From contig JBBKWR010000070.1 in the NCBI GenBank assembly GCA_037969055.1, positions 1 to 31,384 of the forward strand: a stretch of 31,384 nt of DNA, in the 5' to 3' direction. Made by a program: the position numbers and the translations under genes. Below the pieces are notes generated by a model, which was not told where the DNA came from, made no database searches, and was given only the letters and a program-made list of their open reading frames with translations. The DNA comes from Pelagihabitans sp037969055. Its GTDB lineage: Bacteria > Bacteroidota > Bacteroidia > Flavobacteriales > Flavobacteriaceae. Each line of letters begins with the position of its first letter. Within the stretch, counting starts at the first letter, position 1. Positions 1 through 7,620 of this stretch are shown piece after piece.

Positions 1-103
1 TATAGTCATCCAAATCAATAAATTGGAGTCCCGATAGGGCGGCAACTGCTCTTCCCACCGTAGATTTACCACTCCCCATATACCCTAACAAAATTATTTT
101 CAC
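1..103 (-). CDS. aroK: Shikimate kinase, N-terminal part (runs off the window)
   Basis: The first 34 residues are visible. They hold the P-loop GYMGSGKST followed by VGR and, about 20 residues on, FIDLDDY, the arrangement typical of shikimate kinase, which phosphorylates shikimate with ATP in the chorismate pathway in the cytoplasm. The start is the GTG at 101-103: a TAA codon lies directly upstream in frame, and the next ATG is already inside the P-loop. The 3' part is missing, so another small P-loop kinase cannot be fully excluded, but the DLDD motif after the P-loop favours AroK. It is divergent from the tRNA-Lys gene. Confidence 0.85.
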   Translation of the reverse strand, partial: MKIILLGYMGSGKSTVGRAVAALSGLQFIDLDDY

Positions 104-176
104 TTATTCGATTTTGGTAAAAGTTGTGTTATTTTTTTCAATTTCAAAGAAAAGATAAATTTCTTCCAAAATCGAC

Positions 177-206
177 TTGTTAAATAAATTATTGATATTA
201 TATTTG
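177..206 (+). promoter_or_regulatory. Promoter of tRNA-Lys
   Basis: TTG at 177-179, a 19 bp spacer and TATATTTG at 199-206 match the Bacteroidota -33/-7 consensus exactly. Transcription would start near 213, leaving a leader of nearly 60 nt before the tRNA. That leader contains a small hairpin (GGAGG 241-245 with CCTCC 253-257). Confidence 0.8.
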
Positions 207-270
207 CACCCTCGTACGCAGTACCTAGCGGCACAGCTTCGGAGGACTTGGCCCTCCACTTTTAAATTAT

Positions 271-343
271 GACCTGGTAGCTCAGTTGGTAGAGCATCTC
301 CCTTTTAAGGAGAGGGTCCCGGGTTCGAGCCCCGGCCCGGTCA
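271..343 (+). tRNA. tRNA-Lys (anticodon TTT)
   Basis: A complete cloverleaf of 73 nt. The acceptor arms are GACCTGG and CCCGGTC, the D stem GCTC/GAGC, the anticodon stem TCTCC/GGAGA around loop CTTTTAA (anticodon TTT, Lys), and the T arm CCGGG-TTCGAGC-CCCGG. The CCA end is not encoded. The acceptor stem has one T:C mismatch at pair 5:68. The sequence after it repeats the 3' end of this tRNA several times (see repeats). Confidence 0.93.
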
Positions 344-357
344 CAAAATGGCACTAA

Positions 358-386
358 AACCTATCTTAACCGGTAGGTTTTTTATT
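358..386 (+). terminator. Rho-independent terminator after tRNA-Lys
   Basis: Stem AACCTATC/GGTAGGTT with a six-base loop is followed by a run of T. It lies 14 bases after the tRNA and is the likely end of that transcript. Confidence 0.75.
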
Positions 387-426
387 TTGGCGCAAAAGGA
401 TTTGGGCGAGAAGCCTGCCCTGAGCG

Positions 427-472
427 CCCGCCTGAACGGAACGGGCAGGCCCGCCTGAATGGAACGGGCAAG
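427..472 (+). repeat. Two tandem copies of a 23-bp hairpin repeat
   Basis: Positions 427-449 and 450-472 are 23-bp copies that differ at two positions. Each begins CCCGCCTGAA and contains GGAACGGGCA, so each can fold as a CCCG/CGGG hairpin. They sit between the tRNA-Lys terminator and the first decayed tRNA tail. Confidence 0.7.
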
Positions 473-510
473 TAGCCGAAGGGAGCCCCGGCTTTGTCAC
501 TATCAAGCGC

Positions 511-540
511 AAAACCCGCCCTGTAAGGCGGGTTTTTTAT
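511..540 (+). terminator. Terminator-like hairpin in cassette 1
   Basis: Stem AACCCGCC/GGCGGGTT with loop CTGTAA, followed by TTTTTATTTT. It has the form of an intrinsic terminator but no gene of its own upstream. Confidence 0.6.
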
Positions 541-684
541 TTTAAAAAAATCTAAGCTTGCTTGAGAATATGAATGAAATAAAAAACCGCAAACGATTTG
601 TTTGTGGGTTTTGCATTTGCAATATGGGATCGCTGGGTCCGACGAGTGAAACGAGTCAACCCCGGTCCGGTCACTATCAAGAGC

Positions 685-714
685 AAAACCCGTCCTATAA
701 GGCGGGTTTTTTAT
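685..714 (+). terminator. Terminator-like hairpin in cassette 2
   Basis: Stem AACCCGTC/GGCGGGTT (one T:G pair) with loop CTATAA and a T run. It is the copy of the hairpin at 511-540; the C-to-T change in the left arm keeps the stem paired. Confidence 0.6.
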
Positions 715-850
715 TTTAAAAAAAATCCAAGCTTGCTTGAGAATTTGGATACCATAAAAAACCGCAAACGATTGGTTTGTGGGTTTTGCATTTGCAAAAC
801 GGGAACGCTGGATCCGACGCGTGAAATGAGTCAACCCCCGGCCCGGTCAC

Positions 851-927
851 AACATGGTGGTAAAACCTATCTTCAACGGTAGGTTTTTTATTTTGGCACA
901 AAAGGAATTGGGCGAAAAGCCTGCCCT
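851..927 (+). repeat. Second copy of the sequence that follows tRNA-Lys
   Basis: This stretch repeats 345-421: the hairpin AACCTATC/GGTAGGTT at 864-885 plus T run, then a TTTTGGC.CAAAAGGA-like piece and AAGCCTGCCCT. It follows directly on the third tRNA-like tail, so tail plus downstream sequence are duplicated as one block about 506 bp apart. From 928 to 1165 I see no gene. Confidence 0.7.
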
Positions 928-1165
928 TGATTATATTAGTCTGTCGTCACAATTGAAAATAGTTATACTTTACTGCAAGAATACGTCACAAGTCCTATCC
1001 TGAAAATGATTAGCTGGCTGCTCCTATATTTGATTGCCAAAAAAAGGTCATTGAGGCTATTGGTTTCAAATGACACGAAAACCGAACTGATTTGTTAAAT
1101 CTTAAATTTTTTAACAATAATTGACCCTTCTATTTTTTTTAAATAAAAAGTATTTATATATTCGG

Positions 1166-1198
1166 TAACGTTAACGTTAAAATTGTGTACGTTAACGT
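1166..1198 (+). promoter_or_regulatory. Twin LacI-type operators upstream of susC
   Basis: 1166-1179 is a perfect 14-bp palindrome (TAACGTTAACGTTA) and 1189-1198 a perfect 10-bp palindrome (ACGTTAACGT). Both contain the core TTAACGTT; their centres are 21 bp apart, about two helical turns. The central CG is usual for LacI-family operators, and a LacI gene lies in the same locus. The same motif recurs at 12153-12166. Confidence 0.75.
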
Positions 1199-1210
1199 TT
1201 TTTATTTTTG
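1183..1210 (+). promoter_or_regulatory. Probable promoter of susC-susD
   Basis: TTG at 1183-1185, 17 bp, and TATTTTTG at 1203-1210 fit TTG/TAnnTTTG, with a spacer at the short end of the range. The second operator palindrome lies inside the spacer, so a bound repressor would block the polymerase. A start near 1217 gives a leader of about 215 nt. Confidence 0.6.
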
Positions 1211-1331
1211 CTAAAATTCTGAAACAAATTATATTAAAATACTTACGGTAAATTTTCATCAACCGTACAGATTTTTTTTAACCGATTTTTCCAGTGCCGC
1301 GCGGTGGCAAAATGTAGTGAACACAGTTTTT

Positions 1332-1347
1332 ACCTTATATATAAGGT
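1332..1347 (+). promoter_or_regulatory. Palindrome in the susC leader
   Basis: ACCTTATATATAAGGT is a perfect 16-bp palindrome 85 bp before the susC start. In RNA it could form a short hairpin; in DNA it could be a regulator site. I see no other gene or signal in the 1211-1432 leader apart from a GC-rich patch (GCCGCGCGG) near 1297. Confidence 0.4.
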
Positions 1348-1432
1348 TAAAGGAAACACGTCGACCTTCCTCGAACCTATGATAATTTTTTGAACACTAT
1401 TAACCGACCTAATAATTAAATATCTAAATGAT

Positions 1433-4400
1433 ATGAAAAATCCAAGAATCAAAAAACGAACAACAAAGGCCAATGGCTTTTGGATGTTATTGTTATTGTG
1501 CTTCGTTGGGGCGCCTACTTTAATGGCAAGCGCAACAACAGATGAAAATTACATCTTAAATAACATAGTTCAGTCAACGGTCACCGGAACAGTGACCGAT
1601 GAGAGCGGTGTGCCACTAGGGGGCGCAAGTGTTGTTGTAAAAGGCACTACGACAGGGGCCGTAGCGGATTTTGATGGAAATTATTCCATCCAAGTAGCCT
1701 CCGATGGCGTTTTGGTGTTCAGCTATGTTGGCTTTACCAGAATGGAAGTCCCGGTAGGCGGGCGTAGTACCATCAACATAACTTTACAGGTCGATGCCAG
1801 CCTATTGGACGAGGTAGTCGTTGTTGGTTATGGTACACAAAAGAAAGGTGAAGTAACCGGTGCCATCGAGACAGTAACTGCCGAGCAATTGAGTATTGTA
1901 CAGGTAGCAAGTACAATTGACGCTATCAAAGGTCAGATTGCTGGGGTAGATGTTCAATCGACAGGAGGTCGACCAGGGCAAACCCCAACAGTAAGAATAC
2001 GGGGTAGACGATCGATCAGTGCGTCTAACGATCCACTTTATGTAGTCGATGGGATTCCTTTGATTGATGGAGCTAATTCTATGGCGGATATCAATCCAGA
2101 TGATATTGCTTCTATGCAAGTGCTAAAAGATGCCGCTGCGACCGCAGTGTATGGGTCAAGGGGTGCAAACGGGGTAATTTTGGTTTCCACCAATCGAGGA
2201 AAAGTGGGTAAAACAAAAATAACCTACAGTAGCAGATACGGTATTACTTCGGCGACACGCTTAGTGGACATGATGAATGGAGCGGAATTTGCCGGTTTGA
2301 AGAGGGAATCAAGACGTGTTGGTTGGAATGGCACCATACCAGCAGATACTGAGGTGTTTTTAGACCCGATTGAATTAGAATCCCTATCACTGGGCAGATC
2401 AACCGACTGGCTTGATGAAGTGTTGAGTGATGGCTGGCAGACCAACCATCAAATCGGTGTAAGTGGTGGATCCGAGAATACTACCTTCAGCACTTCTGTT
2501 GGGTATTTTAAAGAACAAGGTATTATCAGTAACCAAAGTTTTGAACGCTTCTCGGGTCGCGTAAATGTCGATCACAAAATAAACGATATTTTCAAAATAG
2601 GTGCTTCCTTTTTAGTAGCCAAAACAGAGCAGAATTGGGGGTCAAATGCCACAATGGGAGAAGCTTTGGCAAATAACCCTTTAGGGGTGCCATATGATGG
2701 GAATGGAGATTTGAAGTTCTTACCAACCAATGATGGTATTCGAACAAACCCTTTGAGTGAATTGGTTGAAGGCGCCTACATCGATGAAAGACAACAAACT
2801 CGAATATTTGCTCCTATATATTTAGATATTAATATTATGGAAGGTCTGAAATGGACCACAACCTTCGGCCCTGATATTCGAATCGGGCGACAGGGTACTT
2901 TTGCGGGTAGCTTAACCAATACCAACCGCGGAGGTCCAGGTAGGGCAGCAATTACTAATGTAAATGATTTCGGGTATACCCTTGAAAATCTTTTGACTTA
3001 CAACAAGTCGATTAATACTTTACACAATTTCAAAGTAACACTGCTCCAGAGTATCCAAAAATCTAGATTAGAGTTTAATCGTGGGGAAGTTACCGGTATA
3101 CCATATGAATCACAAGCCTTTTATAATTTGGGTTCCGCTACCCAAGGGGGAGTTCTTTCCTCAGGCTTGGTTGAATGGGCTTTGGCTTCTTTTATGGGCA
3201 GGGTAAATTATGATTTTGACGGCAAGTATTTATTTCAAGCCTCGTTACGGGCGGATGGGTCTTCAAGATTGGCTCCGGGCAATCAATGGAAATACTTCCC
3301 CGGGGTCTCCGCCGGTTGGCGAATGGATCAAGAAGAATTTTTGGCAGATACTTCAATCTCTGAAATGAAGTTGAGAGCCTCTTATGGACAGGTAGGTAAT
3401 ACCTCCGTTAACCCATATCAAACAGCTGGTAGACTCGCCAGTACGGTCTACGCTTTTGGCGAGGCACCAGCACTTGGTTTCGGACTTAATGAAATACCGA
3501 ATAAAGATTTAACTTGGGAGGTGTCAAAAACGCTGGACATAGGTTTGGATTATGGCTTCTTTAATAATCGTTTGGTCGGGTCTTTCGATTATTTCAGAAC
3601 CAATACGGTTGACTTACTGCTGGCAAGAAGTTTGCCTTCAACCTCAGGGTATCAAAGTATTTTGCAGAACGTTGGTGCAACTAGAACCACAGGATTTGAA
3701 TTTAGTATTAGTGGCGGTATCGTGGACAATGATGAAGCTGGATTTAATTGGGACGTGGATTTGAATCTATCGACGTACTCCGAGGAAATTACTGAGTTGG
3801 CATTAACTGATGCAAATGGAAACGCTCTTGATGATGTCGGTAATGGGTGGTTTATTGGTCAGCCGATCCAAGTATTTTTTGATTATGAAAAAATCGGAAT
3901 TTATCAAACCAACGAGGAGGCATTGGCGCTTTCCGCAGAAAATAAGGTACCAGGTGAGATTAAGCTAAATGATCTAAACGGCGACGGTGTAATTACACCT
4001 GATGACCGTAAGATTATAGGTAATGGTGTTCCGGATTTTTATGGTGGTTTTAATAATAAATTTTCCTATAATGGATTTGATCTGGGCATATTCTTTGTTT
4101 TCAGACAGGGACACACGGTGCAATCTGATTTCCATGGCGGCAATAACTCCCTTTTTGGAAGGTATAACAATTTAGATGTAGATTATTGGACCATAGATAA
4201 TCCTTCAAACGCCAACCCACGACCTAATGAGAACCAAGAGAGTCCAAGGGATGGTTCAACACTTCGGTACTTTGATGGCAGTTTTGTCAAGCTTCGAAAT
4301 TTATCTTTAGGATACAATCTTCCAAACTCTGTTGTAGAAAAATTAGGAATGGAAAAACTACGTTTGTCGGTATCGGGTCAGAATTTATGGTTTATAAGCG

Positions 4401-4507
4401 ATTATGATACGTTTGATCCAGAAATTTCAGAAGACGATGCCTCATTAGGTGCTGGAATTGTGCCGAGTACAAAGCAGTGGTCTTTATCAATAAATGCCAC
4501 TTTTTAG
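1433..4507 (+). CDS. susC: SusC/RagA-type TonB-dependent outer-membrane transporter
   Basis: The product imports glycan fragments or glycosides through the outer membrane, powered by TonB, with SusD as the lid. The 1024 residues show an N-terminal signal peptide (basic start, hydrophobic WMLLLLCFVG), a carboxypeptidase-like regulatory domain at about 48-120 (GTVTDESGVPLGGASV), the SusC signature DEVVVVGYGTQKKGEVTGA at about 125-145, a plug domain with VRIRG and PLYVVDGIP, and a long beta-barrel ending in aromatic INATF. Length is typical for the family. It is followed 39 bp later by susD. Operators in its promoter suggest control by the LacI regulator at 6511-7542. The exact substrate cannot be read from sequence; neighbouring genes suggest a glycoside that yields a uronate. 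Confidence 0.95.
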   Translation: MKNPRIKKRTTKANGFWMLLLLCFVGAPTLMASATTDENYILNNIVQSTVTGTVTDESGVPLGGASVVVKGTTTGAVADFDGNYSIQVASDGVLVFSYVGFTRMEVPVGGRSTINITLQVDASLLDEVVVVGYGTQKKGEVTGAIETVTAEQLSIVQVASTIDAIKGQIAGVDVQSTGGRPGQTPTVRIRGRRSISASNDPLYVVDGIPLIDGANSMADINPDDIASMQVLKDAAATAVYGSRGANGVILVSTNRGKVGKTKITYSSRYGITSATRLVDMMNGAEFAGLKRESRRVGWNGTIPADTEVFLDPIELESLSLGRSTDWLDEVLSDGWQTNHQIGVSGGSENTTFSTSVGYFKEQGIISNQSFERFSGRVNVDHKINDIFKIGASFLVAKTEQNWGSNATMGEALANNPLGVPYDGNGDLKFLPTNDGIRTNPLSELVEGAYIDERQQTRIFAPIYLDINIMEGLKWTTTFGPDIRIGRQGTFAGSLTNTNRGGPGRAAITNVNDFGYTLENLLTYNKSINTLHNFKVTLLQSIQKSRLEFNRGEVTGIPYESQAFYNLGSATQGGVLSSGLVEWALASFMGRVNYDFDGKYLFQASLRADGSSRLAPGNQWKYFPGVSAGWRMDQEEFLADTSISEMKLRASYGQVGNTSVNPYQTAGRLASTVYAFGEAPALGFGLNEIPNKDLTWEVSKTLDIGLDYGFFNNRLVGSFDYFRTNTVDLLLARSLPSTSGYQSILQNVGATRTTGFEFSISGGIVDNDEAGFNWDVDLNLSTYSEEITELALTDANGNALDDVGNGWFIGQPIQVFFDYEKIGIYQTNEEALALSAENKVPGEIKLNDLNGDGVITPDDRKIIGNGVPDFYGGFNNKFSYNGFDLGIFFVFRQGHTVQSDFHGGNNSLFGRYNNLDVDYWTIDNPSNANPRPNENQESPRDGSTLRYFDGSFVKLRNLSLGYNLPNSVVEKLGMEKLRLSVSGQNLWFISDYDTFDPEISEDDASLGAGIVPSTKQWSLSINATF

Positions 4508-4546
4508 AGAAAAAAATTGTTAGTTTAAATGTGTAATTTAAATATT

Positions 4547-6205
4547 ATGAACAAAAAAATTTATATAATTTTAGTTTTAGGGCTGGCTTTCTTGACAAAG
4601 TCATGTGATAAGTTTATCGAGGAGGAGCTGGTAACAGATGTTTCTGCTGCCTCTTACTACACTACAGAAGGGGGTCTAGAGGATGCCGTTAGAGCTACTT
4701 ATTCCACCTTTAAGCCATTTTATGGGCAAGAAATGGGTGCTGCAATGACAACTTTTGGGACCGATACTTGGACCAATGGTGCTGATGGGGGACACAAATT
4801 CTTTAATTTCTACGATGGTCAATTAAATGGTGCTTCAAGTTATGTAACAGCTACGTGGGATCTTTGGTACCAGGGTGTTAATCAGGCGAATGCGGTAATT
4901 AATCGTTCAGCGGCGGTTGATATGGACGAGGCTCAAAAAAATGTACGTATCGCCGAGGTGCGATTTTTAAGAGCATTCTTCTATTTCAATATTGTTACTA
5001 CTTATGGTGATGCACATCTGTCTCTTGAAGAGACCGAAGGTGCACAGGTTGAAGCGAACAAAACCTCCCAAGCAGAGATTTATAGCCAGGCGATAGTACC
5101 TGATTTGGAGTTTGCCATTGCCAATTTACCAGCTGAGCAATCAGATTATGGTAGAGCTACCAAGCCAGCTGCGGAGTTTTTGTTAGCAAAAGCCTTGTTG
5201 ACCCGCAGTTATAAGGGCTTTGCAGAAGGCACTGATGCCTCAAGGGCAGAAACGTTATTCGGTAATGTCATCAACAATTACGGCTTTTCATTGCTGTCAA
5301 AATATGCGGATTTATGGAAAATTGATAATCAGGAAAACAGTGAAATGGTTTTCGTCATACCAAATTCTAAATCACTAGTAGATAGCGATGTCGATCCTTT
5401 TGGTCATCGATGGCACCTTTATTTCTTACATGAATATGATGTGCGAAGAGGTATGACCAGGGATATTGCCAATGGCAGACCTTGGAAAAGACACAGACCC
5501 ACTGATTTCATGTTAACGCTTTGGGACAGAACTATAGATTCGCGATACGACGATTCCTTCAAACATGTATGGGTTGCCAATAAGGATGAACCAGCTACTG
5601 ATGCTGTTGGTGACGAACCTGCAAGGGCCGCTATTGTCATTGGGGACACTGCGATATATATCCCAGGACCAGGCAAGGATATCGACTGGCCACAATCACG
5701 GCAAGACGCGGTGCCCTATTTGGTATATAGCAATGATGAATATAATGAAAGGCTATTCCCTTCCATGAATAAATGGATCGATCCTACCCGACCTGATCGG
5801 CAAAAGGTGAATGGGCAACGCGATTTTATTTTAATGCGCTTGGGCGATGCCTATTTGCTACGCGCTGAAGCCCGATTACAGCAAACCAATACCACTGGGG
5901 CAGCGGAAGATATCAACGTTATACGAACCAGGGCGGCAGTACCTGGACAGGAAGCAGCGGTCTTAATAACGCCTGCTGACGTAACCCTTGATTTTCTTTT
6001 GGATGAAAGGGCCCGCGAATTAACGGGAGAAGGTTGGAGATGGTGGGATTTAGTAAGGACCGGTAAGTTGGTAGAGCGAACCCGATTGCACAATCCTGGA
6101 GCTGCACCCAACATACAGGATTATCATACGGTTAGACCTATTCCACAAAACCAAATTGACAGAACATTGGGAGGCTATCCACAAAATCCTGGATATCCAC
6201 AATAA
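4547..6205 (+). CDS. susD: SusD/RagB-type glycan-binding lipoprotein
   Basis: This is the surface lipoprotein that binds the substrate and caps the SusC channel. The start at 4547 gives MNKKIYIILVLGLAFLTKSC, a lipoprotein signal with the lipid-bearing Cys at 20; an ATG six codons upstream would only add a non-signal stretch. Family features are the N-terminal SusD-like region (YYTTEGGLEDAVRATYS), the TPR-like RFLRAFFYFNIVTTYGD, LLAKALLTRSYKG and, near the C terminus, LRLGDAYLLRAEA-like and RARELTGEGWRWWDLVRTGKL motifs. At 552 residues the length is normal. It forms a two-gene operon with susC and ends before a strong terminator. No glycoside hydrolase, lyase or sulfatase follows it, which is unusual for such a pair. 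Confidence 0.95.
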   Translation: MNKKIYIILVLGLAFLTKSCDKFIEEELVTDVSAASYYTTEGGLEDAVRATYSTFKPFYGQEMGAAMTTFGTDTWTNGADGGHKFFNFYDGQLNGASSYVTATWDLWYQGVNQANAVINRSAAVDMDEAQKNVRIAEVRFLRAFFYFNIVTTYGDAHLSLEETEGAQVEANKTSQAEIYSQAIVPDLEFAIANLPAEQSDYGRATKPAAEFLLAKALLTRSYKGFAEGTDASRAETLFGNVINNYGFSLLSKYADLWKIDNQENSEMVFVIPNSKSLVDSDVDPFGHRWHLYFLHEYDVRRGMTRDIANGRPWKRHRPTDFMLTLWDRTIDSRYDDSFKHVWVANKDEPATDAVGDEPARAAIVIGDTAIYIPGPGKDIDWPQSRQDAVPYLVYSNDEYNERLFPSMNKWIDPTRPDRQKVNGQRDFILMRLGDAYLLRAEARLQQTNTTGAAEDINVIRTRAAVPGQEAAVLITPADVTLDFLLDERARELTGEGWRWWDLVRTGKLVERTRLHNPGAAPNIQDYHTVRPIPQNQIDRTLGGYPQNPGYPQ

Positions 6206-6228
6206 TTTTATTTGAGTTAGTTTTAGTT

Positions 6229-6268
6229 CAACCCTTCCGATTGTAATCACAATTGGGAGGGTTTTTTT
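6229..6268 (+). terminator. Rho-independent terminator after susD
   Basis: AACCCTTCC pairs with GGGAGGGTT and the inner ATTGT pairs with ACAAT, giving a long stem followed by seven T. It closes the susCD operon before the convergent lacI gene. Confidence 0.85.
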
Positions 6269-6352
6269 AATGGATAACATACTGATTCTTAGCCAATATG
6301 TAGGTGATACCCCTTATTATTGCATGGGAAGTCAAGAGCGTATCAGTAGATA

Positions 6353-6453
6353 GTTATTATGTTTATGGGTTATTATGTTATTGGGATGGAAAACTGATGG
6401 CATTAAGCAATAACTTAATAACTCAGTAACTTAATAACCCTTTAACTTAATGG
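6353..6453. repeat. 16-bp repeats in inverted and direct order
   Basis: The right half holds three copies at 16-bp spacing, starting at 6408, 6424 and 6440, with core TAACTTAATAAC (the third is degenerate). The left half holds the inverted motif GTTATTATGTT at 6353 and 6369, again 16 bp apart. The arm 6367-6383 pairs with 6424-6440 at 15 of 17 positions. The rest of the 6269-6510 intergenic stretch shows no gene. Confidence 0.65.
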
Positions 6454-6510
6454 GAGAGCGCATGTTACAAGGGCAAAAAAATCTTTCAAGCAGTGAGGGG
6501 CAAGTAACCA

Positions 6511-7542
6511 TCAAAAATTGCCGATGTTCTCCTTTACAATGATTTCTACGGGAATATCCAAGTTCAATTCCGAAGCATCTTGTTTGGCCAAAAAATTGAA
6601 CAGTCCCCTTATAGCGGCATACCCCTGGTATTTGGGTTGTTGATTGATCAAGAAGTTTATTTTATTATTTTTAAGATGCTTGAGGTTTTGCTTGTTCATA
6701 TCGAAGCCTACGATAAAAGTATCGCCAATATCGTATTGCTCAAGGATCTTGGGTAGAAAATGAGATTTGGAATTGGTCACAAAGATTCCCTTGGGTACAG
6801 GGGTCTTGAACCAAATCTCCATTTCCTTGGTCACCTTGAATTCATCTTTCATGGTATAGTTGATGGTTCGGATATTTACCTGCTTTTTGTTTTCTTCAAA
6901 AAAGGCCCTAAACCCATTTTCCCTTTGCGTATTGTTGGCATGTATCCCTTGGTCATTGATCATGTTGACCACAAAATACTGGCCCTTGTTGCCTACAAGG
7001 CCATGAAGTAATCTACCGGCAACCATCCCCGCGATGTGGGAATTTTGCCGTATGAAATATGCCTGGCCGTCCATGGGTATTTCAGTATCCAAAAAAACCA
7101 CAGGGATTTTATTGGCGTTGGCCGTCTTTAAAAGTGCACTGCTTTCCCCGGCAAAAAACGCTACGGTGATGATCGCATCATAGTTATTTAGGAATATTTG
7201 GTCACTTAATCCACGAAATGAGACAGAGTCGGTAAACTCATAAAAATCGGCCTTTACCCCCAACTCTGTTAAATCTTCAACGGCCTTGGTGATACCTTTT
7301 TTTGGAAGTTTCCAATAATTCCATTTGTCTTTGGTTTCCGGAATTAAAATGGCAAACTTAATTTTTTTAACCGAGGCCAATTTAAGTCTACTGGCGGTGG
7401 TATTTTTAATATAGCCCGTTTCTTCAATAATTTTAAGCACCCTTTTTTCCGTTTCCTTGGATACCCCAACGCGTTTGTGGATAACCCTATCAACGGTGCC
7501 AATGGACACATTGGCCAATTTTGCTATTTGCTTAATTCCCAT
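6511..7542 (-). CDS. LacI-family transcriptional regulator
   Basis: 343 residues: an N-terminal LacI helix-turn-helix (IKQIAKLANVSIGTVDRVIH at about 3-22, then VSKETEKRVLKIIEETGY) and a periplasmic-binding-protein-like sensor domain from about 65 to the end (FAILIPETKD, FLDTEIP, GRLLHGLVGNKGQYFVV, FIVGFDMN). Such proteins repress catabolic genes until a sugar or its breakdown product binds. It is the last gene of the minus-strand operon, 74 bp after the DUF1080 gene, and may also have its own start signal (TAGCTTTG on minus at 7575-7582). The palindromes at 1166-1198 and 12153-12166 are its probable operators, since no other regulator gene lies in the locus; this link is inferred. Confidence 0.92.
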   Translation of the reverse strand: MGIKQIAKLANVSIGTVDRVIHKRVGVSKETEKRVLKIIEETGYIKNTTASRLKLASVKKIKFAILIPETKDKWNYWKLPKKGITKAVEDLTELGVKADFYEFTDSVSFRGLSDQIFLNNYDAIITVAFFAGESSALLKTANANKIPVVFLDTEIPMDGQAYFIRQNSHIAGMVAGRLLHGLVGNKGQYFVVNMINDQGIHANNTQRENGFRAFFEENKKQVNIRTINYTMKDEFKVTKEMEIWFKTPVPKGIFVTNSKSHFLPKILEQYDIGDTFIVGFDMNKQNLKHLKNNKINFLINQQPKYQGYAAIRGLFNFLAKQDASELNLDIPVEIIVKENIGNF

Positions 7543-7588
7543 ACCTTATGAGGCGTTACTCTTTTGATAAGTAGCAAAGCTATTACGA

Positions 7589-7620
7589 TTAAGATATATG
7601 CTAAAATGTTGATATCTTAA
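7589..7620. promoter_or_regulatory. Inverted repeat between the DUF1080 gene and lacI
   Basis: TTAAGATAT (7589-7597) and ATATCTTAA (7612-7620) are perfect 9-bp arms around a 14-nt loop, and overlap the stop codon of the DUF1080 gene. There is no clear T run, so it may be a weak attenuator or processing site that lowers lacI expression relative to the operon. Confidence 0.4.

Larger units (their letters stand above)
482..850 (+). repeat. Tandem cassettes ending in decayed tRNA-Lys 3' ends
   Basis: A tail resembling the tRNA-Lys 3' end (AGCCCCGGCTTTGTCAC) ends at 500. Two similar cassettes follow, 501-674 and 675-850, alike over most of their length. Each starts TATCAAG.GCAAAACCCG, carries a terminator-like hairpin (511-540 and 685-714) and a second dyad around CCGCAAACGATT, and ends with a tRNA-like tail (655-674 and 828-850; the last contains CCCGGCCCGGTCAC, identical to the tRNA end). 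No credible protein is encoded here. The copies may be recombination footprints at the tRNA 3' end. Confidence 0.75.

Noticed and set aside
382..901. Several open frames of 61-150 codons over the repeats after tRNA-Lys
   Set aside because: They run across terminator hairpins and tRNA-like tails, repeat internally because the DNA repeats, and resemble no protein family.
1025..1032. TATATTTG on plus, a perfect -7 box far upstream of susC
   Set aside because: No TTG at the right distance and no gene directly behind it; the box at 1203-1210 fits susC better.
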